The notes under the pieces were generated by a model. It was given only the letters and a program-made list of their open reading frames with translations, was not told the DNA's origin and made no database searches. The position numbers were made by a program, and so were the translations under genes. Positions 26,188 to 35,072 of a stretch of DNA of 64,000 nucleotides are shown here, piece by piece. The stretch is from Mucilaginibacter sp. UBA5151. GTDB taxonomy: Bacteria; Bacteroidota; Bacteroidia; Sphingobacteriales; Sphingobacteriaceae. The stretch covers positions 129,360 through 193,359 of the forward strand of contig DHXR01000082.1 of assembly GCA_002413785.1 (NCBI GenBank), given 5' to 3'. Within the stretch, counting starts at the first letter, position 1. Every line of letters begins with the position of its first letter.

Positions 26188-27849
26188 TTATTTTCCAACC
26201 CCTTCCACAAACACCGGCGTTTCCGTAACTTCAACCTTTAATTTGCCGTTTATGGTGTTCACCAGGGTTTTATCCATAACATCGGCGCCGATTTTCAGGT
26301 GGTAAATATTTGCGTGTTTGGCTTTGCCTAAATCAAGGGAATAGCTGCCTGTGCGGCCGGTTTCATCGGGGACCATCAAAATATACATGGTTTTAACCCC
26401 CAGCTGGTACTGGTCAACCAAAGGGTCCCGGCTGATGGTTTTTATGTAATTATAATCGCCCATCAGTTTGCTGGTTTGCAGTATGTAATCGGATGCCGGG
26501 CGGCGTTTTATGCCTTCAGCGAGACCTGACGTGGCGTATTGGGTGGTCCCGCCGGCATGATCGTCAAAAAGCTGGTAAAAAAACAGGCGCTTTATGCCAA
26601 AACGTATGTATAGCAGCGAACTGCGCAATATCCAATCCGCCTGGTTTTCGAGTATGGTTTTTTTGCCAATGGCTTCCGCCTTCTGGTAGCTTTCGGGATT
26701 AATATCATAGCCTGTTTCGGTTACCCAAACTTCGGGGCGCTGCGGCAAACTGTTGGCCAGTTTCACAAAAGCATTCGCAATACTGCCGTCGTTTGATATT
26801 TCGGGCGCTATGCCTGTGTGGGCGCGTTTATGCGTCCGTACGTCGCCGTCATTTGAATACAGGTGGTAATTAATCACATCAAAACAAAGATTTATACTGC
26901 CGTCTTTTTTATACCCGCGGTATTTTTTGCACCAGTTGATCATCCGCTGCACATAATTAATATCCGCCGACGCCAGACCGCCCATTACCACCTGCATATT
27001 GGGGTCGGCTGTTTTTACGCCTGCATTTGGTCCCAGCCTGCCCATATTACCGTCGTAAAAAGCCGACATATTTGCCGCATATTCTTCCGGGTTTTGGTGT
27101 GTTTCATCTGCACCCCACCACCTGTCGCGCTCGTTGCCGCATTCCATGTATTTTATAAGCCCCATGCCAATATTCGGCGTATTGGGTACATCATCCGGGT
27201 AACGTTTCTTTGTGACCACTTTAACCAGTGATTTGTCAGTATTTTTATTGTAACCATACCTGGCGGCAAACTGGAAAGCGGCCCGCGCCTGGTCGGCGTA
27301 TGATGCCGGGTCGTTCAAACGCTCAGCGTAAGGAACCGGTGCATTTTCATTATCGCGCGAGCTGGCAGGATACGTATTCATCATCCATAAGGGCAGGTTT
27401 TTTAAATCAACCAATACCAAAATGCCCTCCTGTTTACAGCGCTGATAAATTACATCATAATTCCAGTTGCCGTTAAAGGCAGGGTTAAAAGTATATTCTT
27501 CTTTGGTGCTTTCAATACGGTCCCAATTGAGGTAATGCCTTACCCCGCTGAACGTTTTTATAAGCGACATCTTGTCCCCGAAGATATGTTTACGGTCATT
27601 GGGGAATACCGGGTTTTCGAGAAAATTCCACTCGTAAGCGTTTATGCCGAACATATTTTTTAGCGGGGTAGGCGCGCCGGCATGCATAATATTTACGGGC
27701 GGCTCATTAATGGCGCTTATACGGGTGGTATCCGGGGTAAGGACAGATATATTCTTAAAAGCGGTACGATCAGCATTGGAACCTGTATTATTGCAATCGC
27801 TGAGAAACAGTATAATAATGGTAAAAAGATAGTTGCAGCGGAGTTTCAT
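26188..27849 (-). CDS. Clan GH-A glycoside hydrolase lipoprotein
   Basis: The start at 27849 (MKLRCNYLFTIIILFLSDC) yields a lipoprotein signal with lipobox LSDC; the longer upstream reading lacks a signal. The 553-residue protein looks like a TIM-barrel hydrolase. The acid/base Glu is in MGLIKYMECGNERDRWWG (Asn-Glu pattern after strand 4) and the nucleophile Glu in RPEVWVTETGYDINP, both clan GH-A hallmarks. HLYSNDGDVRTHKRAH and RLFFYQLFDDHAGG support a sugar-binding cleft. A beta-sandwich-like tail starts near residue 490. The family number is uncertain (GH39/GH5-like), and substrate cannot be named. It is a single gene. Confidence 0.72.
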   Translation of the reverse strand: MKLRCNYLFTIIILFLSDCNNTGSNADRTAFKNISVLTPDTTRISAINEPPVNIMHAGAPTPLKNMFGINAYEWNFLENPVFPNDRKHIFGDKMSLIKTFSGVRHYLNWDRIESTKEEYTFNPAFNGNWNYDVIYQRCKQEGILVLVDLKNLPLWMMNTYPASSRDNENAPVPYAERLNDPASYADQARAAFQFAARYGYNKNTDKSLVKVVTKKRYPDDVPNTPNIGMGLIKYMECGNERDRWWGADETHQNPEEYAANMSAFYDGNMGRLGPNAGVKTADPNMQVVMGGLASADINYVQRMINWCKKYRGYKKDGSINLCFDVINYHLYSNDGDVRTHKRAHTGIAPEISNDGSIANAFVKLANSLPQRPEVWVTETGYDINPESYQKAEAIGKKTILENQADWILRSSLLYIRFGIKRLFFYQLFDDHAGGTTQYATSGLAEGIKRRPASDYILQTSKLMGDYNYIKTISRDPLVDQYQLGVKTMYILMVPDETGRTGSYSLDLGKAKHANIYHLKIGADVMDKTLVNTINGKLKVEVTETPVFVEGVGK

Positions 27850-27899
27850 TTGAATAAATATAGACCGTTTATACGGATAATTTCGCTTATTGGACACAA

Positions 27900-28001
27900 T
27901 TTTTAGGATTTAGCAGATTTTCAGGATTTTTTCAGGTGTCACGATTAAATTTTAATCATGTAAATACAATATTAATCCTGTAAATCATCAAAATCCTAAA
28001 A
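27900..28001. repeat. Interrupted inverted repeat related to the TTTAGGATT hairpin family
   Basis: TTTAGGATTTAGCAGATTTT and CAGGATT on the left are mirrored by AATCCTG, ATCATCAAAATCCTAAA on the right. Words overlap with the GTCTGAACC family (GATTTTAGGATT) and the right side overlaps the stop of the ABC remnant. It lies between the hydrolase gene and the remnant. Confidence 0.6.
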
Positions 28002-28241
28002 ATCGTGTTCAAACTGCAGCCCGCTTAAATACCGGTAAAGGCCCTGTTCATTACTGAGCAGTTCCTGATGGTTGCCGCTTTCAATAATTTTACCTTTTTC
28101 CAGCACGATGATCTTATCTGCCTCGCGGATGGTTGACAGGCGGTGGGCGATGATGATGGAAGTGCGGTTTTTCATCAGTTCTTCAAGGGCCTCCTGTACC
28201 AGGCGTTCTGATTCTGAATCAAGCGATGAGGTTGCTTCATC
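27996..28241 (-). pseudogene. C-terminal remnant of an ABC exporter ATPase
   Basis: Read on the minus strand, 81 codons give [20 protein letters not shown], then [20 protein letters not shown] and [14 protein letters not shown], ending in a stop at 27996-27998. That is the region from Walker B and the D-loop through the switch His to the C terminus of an MsbA/lipid-exporter-type ABC protein. All upstream parts (membrane domain, Walker A, signature) are missing: the codon just before Asp reads Pro instead of the expected Leu, and the stop of the neighbouring gene overlaps this point by 2 nt. A complete protein would be about 580-600 residues. I infer a deletion that fused two loci at 28241. 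Confidence 0.85.
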
Positions 28242-28758
28242 AGGCCGTACGTTTTCTTTTCCCGGAAACCAGGTAAAAAATTGATGCCAGCATGATTACC
28301 AAAATTACAATTAACAGGCCTTCTGTTTTCCCCGAACGCCTTTGTTGTTTGTCTGCATCCGCTTTCAATAAGTCCACCTGCTGGCGCAGTTTGTTGATTG
28401 TGGTCATAAAACCAAGATTGCTTTCTATGGCTTCTTTGCTGTGATCCTGCACCTGTGTCCGCTGAAATACGGTGTAATCGAGCAGTATTTTTAATTCCCG
28501 GTAAATGCTGTCATCCGTTTTTACAATATCCATCAAAATATCGTTGGACCGGCGAATGTCTTTTTTGGTTTGAAAACCAAAAATACCGGTATGCATACTT
28601 AAACTCTGATCATACTGGCCAAATTTTTGGGTCCGTTGTGCCAACATGGCGTTTATTTTTGCGCGTTCAAGCTGATAGGCAAGGGAATCACTTTTTGCCT
28701 GTGCGAATGCAATGGCAGTTGAGCAGCAAAAAAGAATGATCAGCATGTTTTTTTTCAT
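28240..28758 (-). CDS. Uncharacterised secreted/membrane protein with C-terminal anchor
   Basis: The 172-residue protein has a signal peptide ([12 protein letters not shown]), a long helical middle part (about 30-135, coiled-coil-like, with [20 protein letters not shown] and [19 protein letters not shown]) and one C-terminal transmembrane helix ([17 protein letters not shown]) followed by a basic tail. The predicted layout is a periplasmic coiled coil tethered at the C terminus. I do not recognise a family. Its stop overlaps the first codon of the ABC remnant, so the last residues (GKRKRTA) could have been altered by the deletion event. Confidence 0.65.
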   Translation of the reverse strand: MKKNMLIILFCCSTAIAFAQAKSDSLAYQLERAKINAMLAQRTQKFGQYDQSLSMHTGIFGFQTKKDIRRSNDILMDIVKTDDSIYRELKILLDYTVFQRTQVQDHSKEAIESNLGFMTTINKLRQQVDLLKADADKQQRRSGKTEGLLIVILVIMLASIFYLVSGKRKRTA

Positions 28759-28811
28759 CCGGGTAAATTATTTTTCGGTAATGGAGACAACATCGGGCAA
28801 CCAAAATGGTT

Positions 28812-29594
28812 TTATGCCTCTAAAAAATCAATCACCACACTATCCCCTAAATTTAATCCCAGTAAGCCACTGGCATTCCCTTTGTTAATAGCAATTTCCA
28901 GATGGTCGCTGATCCCAAACAGGCATAATTTTTCACCTTCGGGCACTTCGTTATAATGCCAGCTCAGGTGATCAATGTTTTCATTTCGTTTAAAAGAAAG
29001 CTTAAAACGACGGCCCTGTTGTATGGTGTTGAAAAAATCTTTGGTGATGTTGGTAATTACATTCTGGAACGAATCAATATAAATTACTGCGCCTTTTATC
29101 AGGTTTTTTTCGACAACGGGCTGCAGGTTCATTTTTTTCTCAATGCTGTTTACAGGTATCCCTATTTCACTGAGCGGCTTGCCTTGAGCAAGGTGGCAGG
29201 CAGCTTTAACAAAAATATCAGCAAGCGGGAAGTGCAGAAATTTAAGATCCTGCATGATGTTTAATTCCACTATTTCATCGGGATCTCTGTCAAACATCAG
29301 CGAAAATATGCCATTATCGGCCCCTACGAAGAAGTGGTTCTTATATTTTACCGCCAGGTACCTGGTTTCCGAATTAAAAACGGTATCGATGCCGATCAAA
29401 TGAACGGTAGCATCGGGGAAGTAGTAAAAACTGTTCTTTAAAATAAAGGCGGCCTGCTGAATATTATAAGCCGCTACGCTGTTGGTAATATCGACAATAT
29501 TAACCGTAGGCAACAATTTCAGGATACTGCCTTTAAGTGCAGCCTGATAAATGTCTTTATCGCCCAAATCAGTAGTTAAAGTTATTATTGCCAT
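28812..29594 (-). CDS. S-adenosylmethionine hydrolase (DUF62/SAM hydroxide adenosyltransferase)
   Basis: The 260-residue protein begins MAIITLTTDLGDKDIYQAAL, the signature of the DUF62 family related to fluorinase and chlorinase. DITNSVAAYNIQQAAFILKN and FVGADNGIFSLMF are further family blocks. Members with this form of the active site usually hydrolyse S-adenosylmethionine to adenosine and methionine, using an activated water. The physiological role in Bacteroidota is not settled. It is divergent from phoH with a 100-bp gap. Confidence 0.85.
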   Translation of the reverse strand: MAIITLTTDLGDKDIYQAALKGSILKLLPTVNIVDITNSVAAYNIQQAAFILKNSFYYFPDATVHLIGIDTVFNSETRYLAVKYKNHFFVGADNGIFSLMFDRDPDEIVELNIMQDLKFLHFPLADIFVKAACHLAQGKPLSEIGIPVNSIEKKMNLQPVVEKNLIKGAVIYIDSFQNVITNITKDFFNTIQQGRRFKLSFKRNENIDHLSWHYNEVPEGEKLCLFGISDHLEIAINKGNASGLLGLNLGDSVVIDFLEA

Positions 29595-29694
29595 TAATTT
29601 TTCAAATATTTATCACTAATCTTGTGCAAGCATTTGGTGCTGCAAATATTCAATTTTTAATTCATAAAAATCTGCAACTATAAATCAATTTGTA

Positions 29695-30654
29695 TTGAAC
29701 GAACTTAAATTGTCAATTGAACAAATCAACCCGGCGGTATTATGGGGGCCCAATAATGATCATTTTGAGATCATTAAGAAGCAATATCCAAAGCTTAAAA
29801 TAGTGGCCCGCGGCAACGACGTTAAGATACTGGGTGATGAACACGAAATAAACATTTTCCACGAGAAATTTAATCATTTGCTGGAACATGTTGAAAAATA
29901 TGAGAACCTGAATATAACCGATCTCGAAAGAATCCTGGGATCAAAAGCCTCAGCAATGCCGGTAGCAGAAAACTCAGCCGATAAGTTTGCTTCCGGCGAG
30001 GTTATAGTTTTCGGGCCAAACGGGGTGATGGTAAAAGCGCGTACAGCCAACCAGCGGCGTATGGTGGATTGTATCAACAAAAGCGATATACTTTTTGCCA
30101 TCGGGCCTGCAGGTACGGGCAAAACTTACACCGCTGTAGCACTTGCGGTAAGGGCGCTTAAAAACAAGGAAATAAAACGGATAATTTTAACCAGGCCTGC
30201 CGTTGAAGCAGGGGAGAACCTCGGGTTTTTACCCGGCGACCTTAAAGAAAAGATAGACCCTTATTTACGGCCGCTATACGATGCGCTGGATGATATGATT
30301 CCGGCTGAAAAGCTTAAGTTTTACCTGGAGAACCGCACTATAGAGATAGCGCCGCTGGCATTTATGCGCGGACGTACTTTGGATAATTGTTTTGTGATTT
30401 TAGATGAGGCGCAAAACGCCACTGATATGCAGCTGAAAATGTTCCTGACACGTATGGGGCCGTCGGCTAAATTTATTGTTACCGGCGACGTTACCCAGAT
30501 AGACCTGCCCAAAAAACAACAATCAGGGCTGCATACCGCTTTGCGGATCTTAACTGATATAGGCGGAATAGAAATTGTTTATCTTAGCGGTGAAGACGTG
30601 GTGAGGCATAAATTGGTGCGGAAAATTCTGGCGGCTTATGGGGATATTCAGTAG
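29695..30654 (+). CDS. phoH: PhoH-family ATPase
   Basis: The 319-residue protein starts at a TTG (MNELKLSIEQINPAVLWGPN) because no ATG fits upstream. An N-terminal KH-like segment precedes the PhoH ATPase: Walker A FAIGPAGTGKTYTAVALAVR, then ILTRPAVEAGENLGFLPGDL, Walker B FVILDEAQNATDMQLKMFLT and sensor FIVTGDVTQIDLPKKQQSGL. PhoH proteins are RNA-linked ATPases tied to ribosome maturation or RNA turnover. A different PhoH type, with an N-terminal PIN nuclease, lies at the right end of this window. The end is followed directly by an inverted repeat. Confidence 0.92.
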   Translation: MNELKLSIEQINPAVLWGPNNDHFEIIKKQYPKLKIVARGNDVKILGDEHEINIFHEKFNHLLEHVEKYENLNITDLERILGSKASAMPVAENSADKFASGEVIVFGPNGVMVKARTANQRRMVDCINKSDILFAIGPAGTGKTYTAVALAVRALKNKEIKRIILTRPAVEAGENLGFLPGDLKEKIDPYLRPLYDALDDMIPAEKLKFYLENRTIEIAPLAFMRGRTLDNCFVILDEAQNATDMQLKMFLTRMGPSAKFIVTGDVTQIDLPKKQQSGLHTALRILTDIGGIEIVYLSGEDVVRHKLVRKILAAYGDIQ

Positions 30655-30767
30655 GGAGAGATTAGAGGTTGGAGATCAGAGATTAGTTGCTTAGAAATTA
30701 AGCTTAGGACTAATTTTTGATTTGCAGCTTCTAATCTCTGATCTCCAACCTCTAATCTCTAATTAAC
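30655..30767. repeat. Inverted repeat of reiterated GAGATTAGAGGTT words
   Basis: GAGATTAGAGGTTGGAGATC and AGAGATTAG on the left match CTAATCTCTGATCTCCAACC and TCTAATCTC on the right, with AAGCTTAGGACTAA in the loop. It separates phoH from purC, both on the plus strand, and its right arm runs up to 9 bp before the purC ATG. Confidence 0.85.
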
Positions 30768-31712
30768 ATGAAAGCAATAAAAGAAACACATTTCACATTT
30801 CCCGGACAGACCGGCTTTTATAAAGGCAAGGTGAGGGATGTATATACTATTGATAATAAATACCTGGTAATGGTAGTTACCGACCGGATCTCGGCATTTG
30901 ATGTGGTGCTGCCGGAAGCAATTCCTTATAAAGGACAGGTTTTAAACCAGATAGCGGCGAAGTTTTTGCAGGCTACTTCGGATATTGTGCCAAACTGGGT
31001 GGTTACCGTGCCCGACCCAAGCGTTACCATCGGCCGCATTTGCGAACCCTATAAAGTAGAGATGGTGATACGGGGCTATTTAGCCGGTCATGCCTGGCGC
31101 GAGTACAGCGCCGGAAAACGGCAGGTTTGCGGGGTAAGTTTGCCCGAAGGCCTTAAAGAAAATGACAAATTGCCCGAGCCCGTTATTACGCCGACTACCA
31201 AAGCCGCAGTAGGGCATGATGAAGATATATCAAGGGAACAGATATTAGCCAGGAACATTGTTTCGGAAAGTGATTACATCCAGCTCGAAAATTATACCAA
31301 AGCCTTATTTAAACGGGGAACCGAAATAGCGGACAAACAGGGTCTGATACTTGTTGATACAAAATACGAGTTTGGCAAAGCCGGCGGGAATATATATTTG
31401 ATTGATGAAATACATACCCCCGATTCGTCGCGGTATTTTTATAGCGAAGGTTATGAGGAACGGCAGAAAAATGGCGGGCCGCAAAAACAGCTTTCAAAGG
31501 AATTTGTAAGAAAATGGCTCATTGAAAATGGCTTCCAGGGGAAAGACGGACAGGTGGTGCCTTTAATGACAAAAGAGATCGTTCAATCCATTTCTGACAG
31601 GTATATTGAGCTTTTTGAACAGATTACCGGTGAAAGTTTTATCAAACCCGATAGCGGGAATGTATTGAGCCGGGTTGAAAAATCAATAAATAATGCACTT
31701 AGTAATATCTAA
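30768..31712 (+). CDS. purC: Phosphoribosylaminoimidazole-succinocarboxamide synthase
   Basis: The 314-residue protein is the long (eukaryotic/Bacteroidota) SAICAR synthetase form. Landmarks are [20 protein letters not shown] (ATP loop), [40 protein letters not shown] and [20 protein letters not shown]. It ligates aspartate to CAIR in de novo purine synthesis. guaB, also in purine metabolism, lies far away at 58.8 kb and is not linked. The gene is preceded by the palindrome at 30655 and followed by a small STAS gene. Confidence 0.96.
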   Translation: MKAIKETHFTFPGQTGFYKGKVRDVYTIDNKYLVMVVTDRISAFDVVLPEAIPYKGQVLNQIAAKFLQATSDIVPNWVVTVPDPSVTIGRICEPYKVEMVIRGYLAGHAWREYSAGKRQVCGVSLPEGLKENDKLPEPVITPTTKAAVGHDEDISREQILARNIVSESDYIQLENYTKALFKRGTEIADKQGLILVDTKYEFGKAGGNIYLIDEIHTPDSSRYFYSEGYEERQKNGGPQKQLSKEFVRKWLIENGFQGKDGQVVPLMTKEIVQSISDRYIELFEQITGESFIKPDSGNVLSRVEKSINNALSNI

Positions 31713-31767
31713 TTTTTTATTTGTACATAAAATAATATTATCTTAGCCCTTTAAATGGTTCAAAAAA

Positions 31768-32145
31768 ATGAAATTCACTGTTGATAAACACGAAAAATAT
31801 ATTTTACTGAAGCTGAATGAGACAAAATTAAATTCTATTGTGTCGCCTCAACTTAAATCTGAACTTATTCTGATCAACACAGAAGGACAGAGGAATATAA
31901 TTTTTGACCTTTCACTGGTTAAATTTGCTGATTCATCGGGCTTAAGCAGTTTGCTTGTCGGGCATCGCTTGTGCAAAAATGCAGCAGGGACTTTTATTTT
32001 AACCGGACTAAATGACGCTGTTGCACGTTTGATCACTATTTCCCAGCTTGATAATGTGCTTTCAATTGTTCCTACACCTGAAGAAGCCATCGACCTGGTT
32101 TTTATGGAAGAAATAGAAAAAGAATTAAAAAAAGAAGCAAAATAA
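31768..32145 (+). CDS. STAS-domain anti-sigma factor antagonist-like protein
   Basis: The 125-residue protein is a single STAS domain: KYILLKLNETKLNSIVSPQL at the N-terminal strand, NIIFDLSLVKFADSSGLSSL with the phosphorylatable Ser of the DSSG loop (about residues 54-59), and FILTGLNDAVARLITISQLD. Such proteins act in partner-switching systems controlled by Ser phosphorylation. No anti-sigma kinase is adjacent. The gene sits 22 bp upstream of rnz and is probably cotranscribed with it, an arrangement seen often in Bacteroidota. Confidence 0.85.
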   Translation: MKFTVDKHEKYILLKLNETKLNSIVSPQLKSELILINTEGQRNIIFDLSLVKFADSSGLSSLLVGHRLCKNAAGTFILTGLNDAVARLITISQLDNVLSIVPTPEEAIDLVFMEEIEKELKKEAK

Positions 32146-32167
32146 CCTTCTTTATTGTTTACCAGGT

Positions 32168-33082
32168 ATGAAATTTGAAGTAACAATACTTGGAAGCAGT
32201 TCTGCAACCCCCATTTATAACAGAAATCCCTCCGCACAGGCGCTTAATATTAATGAAAAGCTGTATTTGATTGACTGCGGCGAAGGCACGCAACAGCAAA
32301 TGTTGAAATTTGATGTAAGAGCCAGTCGTATAGAGCATATTTTTATCAGCCATCTTCACGGCGACCATTATCTCGGCCTCGTTGGTTTACTGTCATCACT
32401 GCATCTTAATGGCCGCAAAAAACCGTTAACCCTTTACTGTCCCGAACTTTTAAAGGAAATTATTGACATTCAGCTCAAATCATCGGAAACTGAATTGCAA
32501 TATGCAGTAGAGTATAGATTTACCGATGTGGGAAAAGCTGAAGTTATTTTGGAAAACCAGGATATTACTGTTGAAACTATTCCTCTTGATCATGGTATCG
32601 GTTGTACCGGCTTTTTATTCAGGGAAAAGAAAAGGTTACGGAAACTGATCAAAGAAAAAATAGATGAATTTAATGTTCCGGTTCAGTACTATCCGGCATT
32701 AAAAAAAGGGGCTGATTATGTTGCACCCGATGGCAGGGTGTTTGAAAATGAAACGCTTACCATTGATTCTGCCACGCCAAAATCTTATGTTTATTGTTCT
32801 GATACGCTGTGTAACGAAAAGTATTTTGACCAGATCAGCAATGCTACCCTTTTGTACCACGAAGCCACATTCTTAAACAATATGCTCGAAAGGGCTAATG
32901 AAACCCATCATACCACTGCTTTGCAAGCCGGCCAGATTGCCTTAAAAACCCATGCCAAAAGACTGCTGATTGGCCATTTTTCGGCCAGGTATAAAACCTT
33001 AAATGAACTTTTAGACGAAGCAAGGAGCGTTTTCCCGGATACCGAACTGGCTGTTGAGGGAAAAATTTTTGCTATAGAGTAG
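32168..33082 (+). CDS. rnz: Ribonuclease Z
   Basis: The 304-residue metallo-beta-lactamase fold protein begins TILGSSSATPIYNRNPSAQA and carries the zinc motif HIFISHLHGDHYLGLVGLLS (His-x-His-x-Asp-His), VYCSDTLCNEKYF (metal-bridging Asp) and LLIGHFSARYKTL (last zinc His). RNase Z removes 3' trailers from tRNA precursors, also acting on other RNAs. It is probably in an operon with the STAS gene. Length is normal. Confidence 0.94.
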   Translation: MKFEVTILGSSSATPIYNRNPSAQALNINEKLYLIDCGEGTQQQMLKFDVRASRIEHIFISHLHGDHYLGLVGLLSSLHLNGRKKPLTLYCPELLKEIIDIQLKSSETELQYAVEYRFTDVGKAEVILENQDITVETIPLDHGIGCTGFLFREKKRLRKLIKEKIDEFNVPVQYYPALKKGADYVAPDGRVFENETLTIDSATPKSYVYCSDTLCNEKYFDQISNATLLYHEATFLNNMLERANETHHTTALQAGQIALKTHAKRLLIGHFSARYKTLNELLDEARSVFPDTELAVEGKIFAIE

Positions 33083-33147
33083 TGGGGAGTCGGACTTTCC
33101 CGACTTAAAAAAATAATTCTCATATTTACACATTATTTCACTCTGCT

Positions 33148-33924
33148 ATGTTATTTGAACAAATGCGGCAAAAGCCGTTTTTTATTTTGGGGCCCTGCGT
33201 GATGGAAAACCAGGAATTGTTATACACAGTTGCCGAAAAAGTCGCAGAAGCCGGACATAAGTACAAGGTTCCCGTGGTTTTTAAATCCTCATTTGATAAG
33301 GCTAACCGCACTTCAATCCACTCCTACCGTGGTCCCGGAATTGAAAAAGGCATGGAAATGCTGCTGAAGGTTAAAGAACGTTTCGGTTTACCGCTTACTA
33401 CCGACATACACGAGCCGTACCAGGCCGCTATTGCCGCCGAAGTGGTTGATATATTACAGATCCCCGCGTTTTTATGCCGCCAAACCGATTTACTGGTCGC
33501 CGCTGCTAAAACGGGAAAAATTGTCAATGTAAAAAAAGCGCAGTTTCTTTCGGGTCAGGATATGTTTTATCCGGCCCAAAAAGTAGTTGAAGCCGGAAAT
33601 AACCAGGTGATCTTAACCGAAAGGGGCAATATGTACGGCTATAATAACCTTGTAGTTGATTTCAGGAATATTTATGACCTGAAAGCCTTTGGCTACCCGG
33701 TTTGCATGGATTGCACCCATTCGGTACAGCGTCCCGGAGGTGCGGGAGGCAAAACCGGTGGCGACCGTACTTTTGTACCGATGATGGCCCTGGCCGCAAA
33801 AGCTTTTGGCGCCGACGGCTATTTCATGGAGCTGCATCCCGATCCTGATAATGCGTTAAGCGACGGGCCAAATATGGTTAAGTTGCATGATCTGGATAAA
33901 ATGATAGCGCCGTTGGTTGGTTGA
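33148..33924 (+). CDS. kdsA: 3-deoxy-8-phosphooctulonate synthase
   Basis: The 258-residue protein contains FILGPCVMENQELLYTVAEK, FKSSFDKANRTSIHSYRGPG, TDIHEPYQAA, IPAFLCRQTDLLVAAAKTGK and CMDCTHSVQRPGG, all KDO-8-phosphate synthase signatures. It condenses arabinose-5-phosphate with phosphoenolpyruvate to make KDO-8-phosphate for the LPS inner core. kdsD, which makes arabinose-5-phosphate, lies 72 bp downstream on the same strand. Confidence 0.96.
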   Translation: MLFEQMRQKPFFILGPCVMENQELLYTVAEKVAEAGHKYKVPVVFKSSFDKANRTSIHSYRGPGIEKGMEMLLKVKERFGLPLTTDIHEPYQAAIAAEVVDILQIPAFLCRQTDLLVAAAKTGKIVNVKKAQFLSGQDMFYPAQKVVEAGNNQVILTERGNMYGYNNLVVDFRNIYDLKAFGYPVCMDCTHSVQRPGGAGGKTGGDRTFVPMMALAAKAFGADGYFMELHPDPDNALSDGPNMVKLHDLDKMIAPLVG

Positions 33925-33962
33925 AGCGGAAATATTAAAAATAAGAATTCTGAAAATTCTAA

Positions 33963-33980
33963 TCCCGATAGCTATCGGGA
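33963..33980. repeat. Perfect 18-bp palindrome between kdsA and kdsD
   Basis: TCCCGATAGCTATCGGGA is a perfect palindrome 17 bp before the kdsD ATG. It could fold into a hairpin in the operon's intergenic region or be a dispersed short repeat; a decayed relative (GATAGCTATTGGGA) appears near 1441. Confidence 0.75.
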
Positions 33981-33996
33981 CTGATTCAGACAAAAT

Positions 33997-34932
33997 ATGA
34001 AAGAAATTGCCAAAAGGGTTTTTAATACAGAAATTGAATCGTTGCGCTTTGTGGCTGATGCCGTTGATGATAATTTCACCAGGGTAGTAGAGGCTATATT
34101 AAAGGCCAGCGGTAAAGTAATTGTAATAGGTATCGGGAAATCGGGGATCATTGGTAAAAAAATAGCCGCAACTTTTGCCAGTACAGGCACGCCAGGCTTT
34201 TTTTTACATCCAGGGGAAGCTTTTCATGGCGACCTGGGCATGGTTGGAAGGGAAGATATTATCATTCTGATCTCTTATTCGGGCGAAACGGATGAAGTGC
34301 TCAAGCTTATACCTTTTTTAGAGTGGAACAAAAATATAATCATCGGCATTACCGGCAATCCAAATTCAACCATCGCAAAAAACAGTAATTTTCATCTGAA
34401 CATAAATATCATACAGGAAGCTTGCCCGCTTGACCTGGCGCCTACATCATCAACTACGGCCGCCCTGGTTATGGGCGATGCGCTTGCGGTTGCTTTAATG
34501 GAATCGCGTAATTTTCAGCATGAAGATTTTGCGCGCTTCCATCCGGGCGGCAGCCTGGGGCGTAAATTACTGGTGAGAGTAAAAGATTTGATGCGTGCGG
34601 ATAACTTACCGTTTATAAAAGAAGACGCTTCGTTTACCGAACTATTGCTCCGCATGTCGGAAGGGCGTTTGGGAATGGTGATTGTTGGGGATGCCCGACA
34701 TGTGAAAGGCATTATCACCGATGGCGACCTTCGCCGGGCGTTGGTGCGCAACCCTGATACTGCTGCGCTTACCATACCGGAAATGATGACCAAAACACCT
34801 GTTTTTATTGACGAAAATGAGTTTATCCATAATGCCGAACAGGTCATGATAGAAAAGAAGATAACCGCCGTACTGGTAAGTTCTGGTACAGAGAGGAATG
34901 TAAGTGGTATCTACCAGATATACAATCAGTAA
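33997..34932 (+). CDS. kdsD: D-arabinose 5-phosphate isomerase, KpsF/GutQ family
   Basis: The 311-residue protein has an N-terminal SIS domain (about 30-180: VIVIGIGKSGIIGKKIAATF, FLHPGEAFHGDLGMV, ISYSGETDEVLKLIPFLEWN, TSSTTAALVMGDALAVALME) and two CBS domains (about 200-311). It isomerises ribulose-5-phosphate to arabinose-5-phosphate, supplying KdsA. The CBS pair may sense a nucleotide. The gene ends beside a long inverted repeat whose word is GTTGATT. Confidence 0.93.
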   Translation: MKEIAKRVFNTEIESLRFVADAVDDNFTRVVEAILKASGKVIVIGIGKSGIIGKKIAATFASTGTPGFFLHPGEAFHGDLGMVGREDIIILISYSGETDEVLKLIPFLEWNKNIIIGITGNPNSTIAKNSNFHLNINIIQEACPLDLAPTSSTTAALVMGDALAVALMESRNFQHEDFARFHPGGSLGRKLLVRVKDLMRADNLPFIKEDASFTELLLRMSEGRLGMVIVGDARHVKGIITDGDLRRALVRNPDTAALTIPEMMTKTPVFIDENEFIHNAEQVMIEKKITAVLVSSGTERNVSGIYQIYNQ

Positions 34933-35072
34933 GTTGAAGGAGTTGATTGGGTTGATTTAGTTGAGTGAGTAGGTTGAACGAAAAACGATACGCCATTTTT
35001 AACTTAATCAACTTAATTAACGTAATCAACTTAACCCAATCAACCCAATCAACCCAATCAACCGAAAAACAA
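34933..35072. repeat. Inverted repeat of reiterated GTTGATTG/CAATCAAC words
   Basis: Left arm is GTTGAAGGAGTTGATTGGG and TTGATTTAGTTGAG; right arm repeats CAATCAACCCAATCAACC and ACTTAATCAACTTAA several times. The right arm runs up to the start codon of the next gene and, when read through, would add 36 low-complexity residues to it, which is why a downstream ATG is used for that gene. Confidence 0.85.

Noticed and set aside
34965..35072. Extended N terminus of the binding protein
   Set aside because: The 36 residues are a translation of the inverted repeat words (Asn-Leu-Ile, Gln-Ser-Thr runs), not a signal or domain.
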